Of a stretch of 64,000 nucleotides of DNA, positions 54,348 to 62,197 are shown one piece after another. The first letter of the stretch is position 1. Each line of letters starts with the position of its first letter. Location: assembly GCF_000970025.1 (NCBI RefSeq), contig NZ_CP009528.1, positions 1,599,168-1,663,167 on the forward strand, given 5' to 3'. The DNA is from Methanosarcina barkeri MS (GTDB lineage Archaea > Halobacteriota > Methanosarcinia > Methanosarcinales > Methanosarcinaceae). A program made the translations under genes and the position numbers. The notes beneath the pieces are model-generated. The model made no database searches. It was not told where the DNA came from and saw only the letters and a program-made list of their open reading frames with translations.

Positions 54348-54662
54348 TTATTTTACTATGATAACACCCTTCATGGAAGGCTCAATAGAGCAGTAGTAAT
54401 TATAGGTCCCTATCTTCGTGAATTTATGATCGTATGAATCCTGACTTGCTATATTACCGGATGAGAAACCAGTTCCTACGACCGTGTGATTAGTTGGATC
54501 GAGATTTGTCCATCTTACAGTATCACTAGAATACATTGTGATTGAATTTGGATAAAATTGAGAATTCTCAATTTTAACGTAATATGTCTCGCCTTTACTT
54601 GTGCATCCTATTGCCAGAAATATGCTAAATAAAACCATCAAAAGAATAAGCCCAGTTCTCAT
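54348..54662 (-). CDS. Cupredoxin-like lipoprotein
   Basis: 104 residues from the ATG preceded by GGGGAAAAGA; the frame is open further upstream but the extra codons lack a ribosome site. A lipoprotein signal ends in FLAIGC, so the protein is membrane-anchored outside the cell. The domain is plastocyanin-like: NHTVVG supplies the first copper His and YYCSIEPSM the Cys and Met. In the usual YYCSIHPSM the second His is present; here it is Glu, so type 1 copper binding may be altered or lost. Partner and role unknown. Confidence 0.82.
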   Translation of the reverse strand: MRTGLILLMVLFSIFLAIGCTSKGETYYVKIENSQFYPNSITMYSSDTVRWTNLDPTNHTVVGTGFSSGNIASQDSYDHKFTKIGTYNYYCSIEPSMKGVIIVK

Positions 54663-54905
54663 TCTTTTCCCCATCAAGATGGATGTAGTTCCAATCGAAT
54701 AACTTTTAGAGTAATTCTCATCCCTCAAGTTTAAGGGTAAATAGTTTTCAATCCCCAACACAATAAATAATATTGTGTTTAATATTTAAAAAGTAGTTTT
54801 AAATTGGCAATGTGCCAATTGAATTAAAATTCAAGAAAATAACATACAACATAAGTTTGCAGATGAAGCTGGCTTCCAACTGGCTTCCAATAGTTTTTTT
54901 ATTAC

Positions 54906-55080
54906 AGGATTTACGCAGTTGAATTGAGAAATTAATCGTAGTTGAATTGAAAAATCAATAATATTAAGCCTTCAACTGCCTGACGGAAAGCTTAAACATT
55001 ATTGTACTTGATTTTGAGCGTCAACTGAGTATCAACTGCATAATTCCGATAGTTCAACTGAGTATCAACTGCGTAATTCC
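54906..55080. repeat. Remnant element with IS-like ends
   Basis: AGGATTTACGCAGTTGAATT at the left and CAACTGCGTAATTCC at the right resemble the terminal repeats of the 1139-bp IS. The inside has a direct repeat of GTTCAACTGAGTATCAACTG. No transposase. Confidence 0.6.
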
Positions 55081-55099
55081 AACAGTAGTCAATCTTTTC

Positions 55100-55927
55100 T
55101 TACGATTGGGAAACAAAACCATACTTTTTCAGTATATCCTGTCCTTCTTTCCCGGTTACGAAATCAATGAACTTCTGAGATTCTTCTTTATGCTCGGAAT
55201 AAGAAATCACAGCTATCGGATACTTAACAGAAATACTAACAGGCACATTTGTAACGATTTTGATAGTTCCTGGTTCTGCAGTTTTTGTGTCGCTTGTGTA
55301 TACGAACCCTGCGTCAACTTCTCCTCTTTCCACGTATGTGAGTACCTGTTTGACGTCTTCGGCAAATACCATCTTATTTTCTAGCTGACTCCACAAACCC
55401 GCTTCAGTCAATGCTGTACGTGTATAATTTCCAACAGGGACTGTATCAGGATTTCCAACGCCAATTCCCTTAACTTTAGGGTCAGCCAGATCTTTCACGC
55501 CAGTAATATTAAGAGCACTATTTTTAGGGACAATAAGCACAAGAGAATTTTGAGCAAAGTCTTTTCTTGAATTGTTTACGATAAGTGATTCATTGGCAAG
55601 CATATTCATTTGAGCCTCATCAGCTGAAGCAAAAACGTCAACAGGTGCTCCTCCTTCAATCTGCCTGCGCAGGTTCCCCGAACTTGCAAAATTAAGGTTT
55701 ACACTTGTTCCGGGGTTTTCCTTCTCAAACTGGGATTTAATATTTGTAAAAGCTTCTGTAAGGCTAGCAGCCGCAGAAACAGTTATAACTTCAGGCCCTG
55801 CTGTACCTGGAGTTACTGAAGTTGCTGGAGTCGCCGTTGCATTTGGAGCTTCACCTTTCTGACCAGCGCATCCTATTGCAAAAGATACACTTAACAATAC
55901 TAACAGAATTATCAGTTCTTTTCTCAT
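55100..55927 (-). CDS. modA: Molybdate/tungstate-binding lipoprotein
   Basis: 275 residues. The lipoprotein signal SVSFAIGC is followed by a Thr/Pro-rich linker and a ModA-type periplasmic-binding domain: VSAAASLTEAFTNI, NFASSGNLRRQIEGGAP, DVFASADEAQMNML, YVERGEVDAGFVYTSD. It would capture molybdate or tungstate, needed for formylmethanofuran dehydrogenase. No modB or modC is adjacent, so it must work with a permease elsewhere or is an orphan. Confidence 0.93.
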   Translation of the reverse strand: MRKELIILLVLLSVSFAIGCAGQKGEAPNATATPATSVTPGTAGPEVITVSAAASLTEAFTNIKSQFEKENPGTSVNLNFASSGNLRRQIEGGAPVDVFASADEAQMNMLANESLIVNNSRKDFAQNSLVLIVPKNSALNITGVKDLADPKVKGIGVGNPDTVPVGNYTRTALTEAGLWSQLENKMVFAEDVKQVLTYVERGEVDAGFVYTSDTKTAEPGTIKIVTNVPVSISVKYPIAVISYSEHKEESQKFIDFVTGKEGQDILKKYGFVSQS

Positions 55928-56314
55928 AATTTCACCCCCACATGAACAAGCTTGATCTCCACATGATACAAGCTTGCGTGTAAATAGAGAACTTATGTGG
56001 ATATAGAACTTATGTGGTTGAATTGAAAAATCAATAGCATTAAACCCCTACTGTTTAAAACACTGAACATGTGTATAAAACATTAAACAGGTAACAACGC
56101 TGAATGTGCTTGATTTTTTACATCAAGTGCGGATCAAGATTCTGGACGACACCCTGATAAGTTAAAACAATTGAAAAAACGAAAGCTATTGGAAAAAGTA
56201 AGAGAGCAACATTGCGGTGTATTATCAGTGTAAAACACTACTGTTAAAAGAATGATGTTCAGACGTTTGTTTAAGGTTTTGCATTCCCCTATAGCAAGAT
56301 ATCATAGATATCAT
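55928..56314. other. Intergenic, nothing clear
   Basis: Upstream region of modA. TTGAATTGAAAAATCAATA repeats a segment of the nearby IS-like remnant. An interrupted inverted motif CACTAC/GTAGTG-like sequence is weak. No gene recognised. Confidence 0.45.
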
Positions 56315-56683
56315 CTAAATTTTTAAGTAGTTTTGATAATTGTGGGTGTTCTCTTTTCTTACCAGTATTGCTTTAATTCCTGCATTTATTGCCCCTTCGA
56401 CATCTGCAATGTAACTATCGCCGATCATTGTTACTTCACTAGTATCTTCGAGTTTGTCAAGCACTTTCCTGTACATCTGGATATTTGGCTTTTCATACCC
56501 TAAATGTGCTGACGAATATACTTGAATGAAGTAATTACTTATTCCTAAATCTCTAACCAGACTGGATAATTCAGGTACATGGTTTGAGACTATTATATTT
56601 TTATAATCTTTACTTATCGCTTTTTTTAAACAGGGAACTGTATCATTATAAAGATGCCATTTTGTAGTATCTAAGTATTTTAT
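56315..56683 (-). pseudogene. C-terminal half of a HAD-family phosphatase
   Basis: An open frame without a start codon, beginning IKYLDTTKWHLYNDTVPCLK and ending NYQNYLKI. It contains HAD motif II (NIIVSNHVPEL), motif III lysine (LGYEKPNIQMY) and motif IV (TMIGDSYIADVEGAINAG), but not the catalytic DxD motif. That motif is in the plus-strand fragment at 3815. The break falls at corresponding points in both fragments, so they are halves of one gene now 52 kb apart and inverted relative to each other. Confidence 0.85.
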
Positions 56684-56722
56684 TTATCTGAAACTTTAAA
56701 TTACCACGTATCTATCTCAGAA

Positions 56723-56830
56723 TTAGGGTTTTATAACAGGTAATACCCATTTTACCAAAATTGTGAGAATAACAAATATAATAATAAGCCAGATTACCCA
56801 ACCGGGTAAGTTTTCGGGTGTATCAACCAT
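56723..56830 (-). CDS. Possible 35-residue membrane protein
   Basis: ATG at 56830 opens a 35-codon frame, MVDTPENLPGWVIW followed by a hydrophobic helix (LIIIFVILTILVKWVLPVIK). Such single-helix proteins are common but hard to prove. No clear ribosome site precedes it. It lies just beyond the broken HAD gene, so it may be next to a rearrangement breakpoint. Confidence 0.45.
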   Translation of the reverse strand: MVDTPENLPGWVIWLIIIFVILTILVKWVLPVIKP

Positions 56831-56929
56831 AATAATAGATATTTCAGAATCATATAAAAAGACGTATAGATAGATGACTCCAACTTACCTTTTTCGAATC
56901 AATTTTGAGTTACCTTGAAAGGATAAGGA

Positions 56930-57178
56930 GAAATTTTCACTTCTTATTAAGCGATCCATTTTCTGGCTACTTTCTTCAGTTTATAATTAACTTGAAAAAT
57001 CCCTTAAATTAGAAAAATCTCCCCCAGAGGTAAAGGATCGCTTAATCTAAAGAAGCCCTGCAAAATGCCTCTTATAAATCTACAAAATCACGTTTTTTAA
57101 ATTCTCTTTTCTTAACAATGTACTCGGGGAAGATTCCAGCAGTCCGCCGGCCGGAGAAATATATTTTAACTGAATTAA
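56930..57178 (-). repeat. Dispersed repeat in reverse orientation
   Basis: Variant B (CGCTTAATCTAAAGAAGCCC, TGCCTCTTATAAATCTAC) and block A (ACTCGGGGAAGATTCCAGCA, then GGCCGGAGAAATATATTTTA) read on the minus strand, opposite to all copies between 4 and 16 kb. Confidence 0.8.
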
Positions 57179-57377
57179 GGGCTGTGTTCCAAAATCCAGT
57201 GACCTTTGCATTTCTTGATTCAAAATCTGAATTAATAAGAAGAACCCGGCATTCATCAAAATCAATATTCAACATCTTAAGCCTTCAACCTCTAAGTATA
57301 TCACAGGGACTGTGACCAATTACAAAATCTAGTGATTTTGAATTTTACATTTCTCACTGGATTTTGGCACTGAGTCA
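57179..57377. repeat. MITE family 1, copy 3
   Basis: Ends GCTGTGTTCCAAAATCCAGTG and CACTGGATTTTGGCACTGAG (each read with minor changes) are inverted repeats. ACCAATTACAAAATCTAGTG and TGATTCAAAATCTGAATTAA inside match the copy at 7421. It directly abuts a dispersed repeat, as the other two copies do. Confidence 0.75.
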
Positions 57378-57685
57378 TTAATGAGAATAAATTATTCAAT
57401 TCACCTAACGCATGTATATGCTCTTCTGGATCATCGCTTGGACATTGATTGTGAATTTTCTTCTGGTCGACCAACTGCCAAACACCGTAAAATTATATCA
57501 AGTTGGTGTTTAAAAATTTTCCTTTTTGGTTTTCGAGAATAGAGAGCATAGATCATTTTGCTTTAATCCAGACGTGAGTCCAGGTCTATCCTTTGGATTG
57601 CCTAGTGAGTTTTTCTCTAAATCCTGGTCTTGAAAACAAAAAAATCCAAAAATGAGTTAAAACAGTTTTTAACGGACGTTTGCTT
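57378..57685. other. Intergenic downstream of cysE
   Basis: No complete gene. A short open stretch near 57545-57630 could encode FNPDVSPGLSFGLPSEFF before a stop and may be a scrap of a lost coding region. Confidence 0.35.
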
Positions 57686-58630
57686 TTAATGAACGACCTT
57701 TTTTTTAGTTCGGTCCCAGCTCCAGGGCTCATCAAGGATATTGACATTAACCTTTTCTACCCCTTCCGCACTCAGGACCTTTCGCCGGATTTGTTCCTTA
57801 AAGTACTCGATCATGGGGCAGGCGCTTGTTGTCAATACAAGGTTTACGTTCACATTTGGCCCGTCGACTATTACTTCCTTTACCAGGCCCAGTTTGACGA
57901 TATCCATCCCTACCCCTGGGTCGACCACGTCTTTTAGCAGGGAATAAATTTGCTCATCCTTAAGCGCTGTTCCTTGTGGAGTTTTTCCATGTCCGGAAAC
58001 TAACTCTTCATGTGCCTGCAACTTGTCTTCTAACTTGCTCAGCCTGTCAAGTATCTGGCTTATCACAATAAGTCCGGGATCAGGCAGCTTATCATGGTCA
58101 AGTTGACCTGCAGAAACCGAAGGATGTGTCTCTGCAATTCTTGCAGGGACTCCCACAACAGTAGCTCCGGCTGGAACTGACCGGATCACAACCGAGCCGG
58201 CACCTATTTTAGCGCCTCTTCCAACAGTAATCGGTCCAAGTACAGATGCTCCCGAACCAATAACCACGTCATTTTCAATAGTAGGATGACGCTTTACCTT
58301 TTCCAGAGCTGTCCCGCCCAACACAACTCCCATATATATCAGAACGTCATCCCCTACCTCAGCAGTTTCTCCAATCACAACTCCAGACCCGTGGTCTATG
58401 AAAACTCTTCTTCCAAGCTTTGCCCCTGGATGGATTTCAATACCTGTTAACATCCTGGAAATGTGAGAGAGCAGACGGGCCAGAAAATAAAAGTGTCTTT
58501 CCCAGAGCGAATGAGATATCCGGTGTATCCAGATAGCATGCAGGCCCGGATAGCAGCAGATTACCTCAAGCGTAGACCTTGCTGCAGGGTCTTTTTCAAA
58601 AACGGTCCTGATATCTTCCCTGATTCCCAT
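57686..58630 (-). CDS. cysE: Serine O-acetyltransferase fused to a DUF59/MIP18 domain
   Basis: About 314 residues from the ATG preceded by GGAAG (an upstream in-frame TTG is less likely). Residues 1-170 are a complete serine acetyltransferase with the left-handed beta-helix hexapeptides and catalytic loop ([20 protein letters not shown], then [19 protein letters not shown]). A linker follows, then a C-terminal DUF59 domain ([37 protein letters not shown]), the fold of SufT/MIP18 proteins used in Fe-S cluster assembly. The enzyme makes O-acetylserine for CysK, the next gene upstream on the same strand. The fusion links cysteine synthesis with Fe-S metabolism. Confidence 0.93.
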   Translation of the reverse strand: MGIREDIRTVFEKDPAARSTLEVICCYPGLHAIWIHRISHSLWERHFYFLARLLSHISRMLTGIEIHPGAKLGRRVFIDHGSGVVIGETAEVGDDVLIYMGVVLGGTALEKVKRHPTIENDVVIGSGASVLGPITVGRGAKIGAGSVVIRSVPAGATVVGVPARIAETHPSVSAGQLDHDKLPDPGLIVISQILDRLSKLEDKLQAHEELVSGHGKTPQGTALKDEQIYSLLKDVVDPGVGMDIVKLGLVKEVIVDGPNVNVNLVLTTSACPMIEYFKEQIRRKVLSAEGVEKVNVNILDEPWSWDRTKKKVVH

Positions 58631-58660
58631 TCGAAATCTTCCGGTATTAATTGTCAAATC

Positions 58661-58891
58661 AATCGGTCAGCCAGCCTCAGACGAATCAGTCAAACTGTTG
58701 CTGATAGATCGGTCAAACATTTGCTGACAAATCGGTCAAACATTTGCTGATAAATCAGCCAAATGCTACTGATAAATCGGTTAGCTGGGAACTCATTGAA
58801 AAGTTGTTGATAGATCGGTTAAACAATTGCTGATAAATCGGTCAAACATTTGCTGATAAATCGGTCAAACATTTGCTGACAAATCAGTCAA
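58661..58891. repeat. About ten 23-bp tandem repeats between cysK and cysE
   Basis: ATCGGTCAAACATTTGCTGATAA is repeated with variation through the whole intergenic region. The end unit ATCAGTCAAAGAGG contains the cysK stop codon (TCA at 58884-58886 on this strand). Some units are degenerate. Confidence 0.92.
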
Positions 58892-59810
58892 AGAGGTCAG
58901 TGCTCAGATAACGCTCTCCCGTATCCGGCAAGATCACAATAATCGTCTTTCCGCTCATTTCTTCCCTGGCTGCGACCTGAAGTGCAGCATAGGTAGCAGC
59001 GCCTGAGGATATGCCTGCAAGGATGCCTTCTTCCTTTGCCAGGCGCCGGGATGTAGCAGCGGCGTTGTCTCCGGTTACTTTGATCACTTCATCTACAAGG
59101 TTAAATTGGAGTACATCAGGAATAAAACCTGCACCGATACCCTGGATTTTATGTGGTCCAGGGATTCCGCCGCTGAGTACGGGAGATTCGGCAGGTTCGA
59201 CTGCAATCGCCTTAAACTCAGGTTTCCGTTTTTTGATAACGCTGGCAATGCCTGTGATAGTTCCGCCTGTTCCCACGCCTGCTACAATGACATCTGCTTT
59301 GCCATCCGTGTCTCTCCAGATTTCTTCAGCCGTTGTACGTCTGTGAATTTCTGGATTTGCAGGATTCTGGAATTGCTGGGCTATGAAGTAAAGTGAAGGA
59401 TCATCAGCAGCCATCTGCTCGGCTTTATTAACTGCTCCTTTCATTCCTTCCGTTCCCGGAGTCAGGACAAGTTCTGCTCCCAGGGCTTTCAGCAGTTTTC
59501 TTCGTTCTACTGTCATTGTTTCAGGCATAACCAGTATGAGCTTATAGCCACGGGCAGCGCAGACGCAGGCGAGTCCGATGCCGGTGTTACCGCTGGTGGC
59601 TTCAATAACAGTGGTACCTTTTTTGATTTTCCCTTCAAGTTCGGCTTTTTCAATCATCGCCAGCCCTATTCTGTCCTTCACACTTCCCATAGGATTAAAG
59701 GACTCTACTTTAGCTAACACATCCGCATGTAGACCTTCTGTTATGCGGTTTAACCTGACAAGAGGCGTATTACCAATTGTCCAGGTTATGTCGGAATATA
59801 TTCGCCCCAT
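58884..59810 (-). CDS. cysK: Cysteine synthase (O-acetylserine sulfhydrylase)
   Basis: 308 residues, a PLP fold II enzyme. The cofactor lysine is in [14 protein letters not shown] (Lys45), the substrate loop is [14 protein letters not shown], and the phosphate-binding glycines are in [12 protein letters not shown]. It turns O-acetylserine and sulfide into cysteine. AGGAG precedes the ATG. It is followed by cysE on the same strand. A TTCACAATTGTGAA palindrome lies about 310 bp upstream near the likely promoter. Confidence 0.97.
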   Translation of the reverse strand: MGRIYSDITWTIGNTPLVRLNRITEGLHADVLAKVESFNPMGSVKDRIGLAMIEKAELEGKIKKGTTVIEATSGNTGIGLACVCAARGYKLILVMPETMTVERRKLLKALGAELVLTPGTEGMKGAVNKAEQMAADDPSLYFIAQQFQNPANPEIHRRTTAEEIWRDTDGKADVIVAGVGTGGTITGIASVIKKRKPEFKAIAVEPAESPVLSGGIPGPHKIQGIGAGFIPDVLQFNLVDEVIKVTGDNAAATSRRLAKEEGILAGISSGAATYAALQVAAREEMSGKTIIVILPDTGERYLSTDLFD

Positions 59811-60397
59811 ACTTTTACCGTCTCCTGCAACTTACTTTTTTCAGGTTCCATGTATTTTAATTCGATCAGATTATATTAATTAAAATATATTAATTAAATT
59901 CTATTAACTCGATTATATTATAAGCTGCCAGTCACGTACGTTTTTACGCTCAAACTTTTTTCAGGTTTTTTTCAGGTTTTTTTCAGGCTTCATTGCAATT
60001 TATCGGATGACTTTTTAATCAGCCTGAGATCATTTTTGAGTGGTCGGCACTGCTGCAAGCCAGCACTGCTGCAATATACAACAAGATACGGCAACATACA
60101 GATAATTCACAGAAAATTCACAATTGTGAATTAATTTCATGTTAATTAATCTCATGTTAAATATAGTTATCGAGAAGTTCCTGCACTGAAAATCCGTACT
60201 TAAGAACAAAAAGAATTCGACAGCATAATGTAAAAAACAGTAAAGAACTGGGAAAACAGTAAGGAACTGGGAAAACAGTAAGGAACTAGAAAAATATTAA
60301 GAAAATTAGAAAAACAGTAAAAAGACTGAAAAAAGTAAAAGGACTAAAAACAATAATAGAGCTCTGAAAGCAGTAAATAAGTTGATAAAATCCGACT
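59811..60397. other. Long leader/promoter region of cysK
   Basis: Contains TATATTAATTAAAATATATTA direct repeats (59872-59893), three copies of TTTTTTTCAGG near 59955-59990, a duplicated CAGCACTGCTGCAA near 60050, the operator at 60115 and tandem TAAGGAACTGGGAAAACAG at 60236-60290. No reading frame is convincing. If the TATA-like sequence at 60156-60168 is used, the cysK leader is about 300 nt. Confidence 0.5.
60115..60168 (-). promoter_or_regulatory. cysK-side promoter with AATTCACAATTGTGAATT palindrome
   Basis: A perfect 18-bp palindrome at 60115-60132. On the minus strand a TATA-like AACTATATTTAAC (60156-60168) lies about 38 bp before its centre, so the palindrome would sit around or just after the transcription start. 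The same 14-bp core occurs in the iscS promoter. Confidence 0.65.
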
Positions 60398-60528
60398 TTA
60401 TGCTTCAGATTCTTTTTTATCGTCCTCTTTGTCTTCTGTTTTAGAATTAGCTTGCTCTTCCTTGCCACATTCACTATTGCATTTATTTTCAATTCCTCTG
60501 GCACTTACACAGATCTCACAGATTCTTA

Positions 60529-61667
60529 TAGGAGTTACGCAGTTGGCTCCTAGCATATTGTTTTTTCCAAACTTTCAAATATTTGAATTAATTTAACGTG
60601 TATTGGGGATTCCTTAAGTATTCTGTCACTGCCACTCTTCTAATTTTCATAGCACTTTCAAACCAGGATATTCCACTTTTGATTCTTTGTAATTCCAGTC
60701 TAAGAAAAGCTCTTAATGAGAACATTATATGTGCTCTTTGTGATTCTTCCTTTCTTGCCTGACATTTTTCGACACCACAGAACTGTTTTATTCCCCTATG
60801 ATATTCCTCAATTTTCCATGACTTCTTTGCCAAATCTTCACGTTTTGCTTCATCCATCTCTTGCACATCTGTAACCCAGTGTTGCGTGTCTCCATTTTTT
60901 GAAACTATCCTAAACACCTTTACAAATCCATATGCTTTGAGGTGAACCACACGTCCTTTTGGAGGAATATCTACTGTTTCAAGTGGCACATTTCCCTTGT
61001 TGTCAGGATTTACCAAACGATTATTTTTCAATCTTGTAAGGAAATGCCACTCTTTCTGTCTAATGGCTTTAAGGTTTTTCACACTTGCATACCATGTATC
61101 AAATAAAACGAATTTGGGATTAAAACCACGTTCTTCGGCCTTGTCAAGCATATCACGGAAATGGTCATTCTTTGTTTTGTCGTCTACATCGATGTTATAA
61201 ATTCGAAAATCGATAGGTATAACGGTTGTACCGTCAGTCCAAACTAAGGTAACCAGGCCTATTCCCTTTACAGTACGATGATGTTTTCCACTCCACATAC
61301 GACGAACAAAAGCAATTTCTTCTGCGTATGGTTTATCTAATGTTGAATCATCAACAATTAGGTATCCTCCCTTAAGCTTGACATAACTTTTTACTTCCTC
61401 CCATAGTGCTTCCGTGTCTGGAGGTTGCCTTTGAAGGCAACGAGTAAAAGCATCATGAGAAGGAGCATTAGCTATGTCTGGATAACATCTAGCAGCTTCA
61501 GTACAGCTAAAAACGTTAGAAGCCGCAATGAGAAAATTAATGTAGTCAATGTCGGTACACTTAGGTGGATTTATGTCCATAACTCCGTACGTTTTTAGAG
61601 AAACACTAAGCCATAAGTATATTTATAAAGATATCAAGTTTTCGGCATTTTAACTGCGTAAGTCCTA
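60529..61667 (-). mobile_element. 1139-bp insertion sequence, copy 2 (in the XRE regulator)
   Basis: Same ends and length as copy 1 and apparently identical in sequence and orientation. TCTTA is duplicated at its borders (60524-60528 and 61668-61672). Confidence 0.95.
60588..61580 (-). CDS. DDE transposase of the IS copy in the XRE regulator
   Basis: 330 residues, translated sequence identical to the transposase inside otaC, with the same catalytic blocks (YLIVDDSTLDKP, VLFDTWYAS, WKIEEYHRGIKQ). The intact frame and identity between copies point to recent activity. Confidence 0.93.
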   Translation of the reverse strand: MDINPPKCTDIDYINFLIAASNVFSCTEAARCYPDIANAPSHDAFTRCLQRQPPDTEALWEEVKSYVKLKGGYLIVDDSTLDKPYAEEIAFVRRMWSGKHHRTVKGIGLVTLVWTDGTTVIPIDFRIYNIDVDDKTKNDHFRDMLDKAEERGFNPKFVLFDTWYASVKNLKAIRQKEWHFLTRLKNNRLVNPDNKGNVPLETVDIPPKGRVVHLKAYGFVKVFRIVSKNGDTQHWVTDVQEMDEAKREDLAKKSWKIEEYHRGIKQFCGVEKCQARKEESQRAHIMFSLRAFLRLELQRIKSGISWFESAMKIRRVAVTEYLRNPQYTLN

Positions 61668-62146
61668 TCTTACTACAAAGTCGCTGACTTTGTTATCGAT
61701 AAGGTCCTGAGCAAGCTTTTCGATCAATTCTTTCGTCTCACCCTGAAACTCAATTTTGTAGCCTCGTTTTCCCGATATATACTGGGAAACTGCCGACGGG
61801 GCAATCCCCAGCAACTTTGCCGACGCTGCCTGTGACTGTCCTTTTTTTACAAGTTCGATTGCAAGACTGGCCCTTATTGCGGGGACCAGATCCCACACAA
61901 TCTTCTGACACGGAGTTTCCATAATTACCATCACTTTTTGAGATTTTACACTTGAGGAAGAATATATCCTATGTACATATATATTATTTTCAGTACCAAA
62001 AATAATAATAAGATTCCCTGCCGGTCTCAGAAGGAATAAAACTTACAAGAAAACGGCTCGATTTTTAACAATTTACAAAATTTACAAAAAGATTCCGGGA
62101 TTTTCCCTGCATATCTCTAAGTTTTTCCGCGAGATTTTACGATAAA

Positions 62147-62188
62147 ACTTATATAGTCACAATTGTTATGAGTATTCACAATTGTGAA
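62147..62188 (+). promoter_or_regulatory. iscS promoter with two operator-like sites
   Basis: A TATA box ACTTATATAG (62147-62156) is followed at once by TCACAATTGTTA (62157-62168, one mismatch from a palindrome) and then by the perfect 14-bp palindrome TTCACAATTGTGAA (62175-62188), centres 19 bp apart. Transcription would start about 25 bp after the TATA box, inside the second site, so binding there should repress iscSU. Confidence 0.72.
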
Positions 62189-62197
62189 GGTGCAAGT

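Larger units (their letters stand above)
60398..61922 (-). pseudogene. XRE-type HTH regulator with Cys-rich tail, interrupted by an IS
   Basis: The N-terminal part encodes an HTH protein (MVELVKKGQ-like region read as LVKKGQSQAASAKLLGIAPS, AVSQYISGKRGYK). At codon SDFVVR the 1139-bp IS enters and supplies a premature TAG. Beyond the IS, removing one TCTTA duplication restores the frame, which continues ICEICVSARGIENKCNSECG and ends in an acidic tail at 60398, giving about 126-130 residues in all. Four cysteines in the tail could bind an Fe-S cluster or zinc. It lies between cysK and the divergent iscS, both with the same palindrome upstream, so it is the likely regulator. The truncated product keeps the HTH but loses all four cysteines. 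Confidence 0.88.

Noticed and set aside
62168-62197. ATG at 62168 as iscS start
   Set aside because: It lies upstream of the inferred transcription start and inside the operator region; the GTG at 62198 has a better ribosome site and matches family N-termini.
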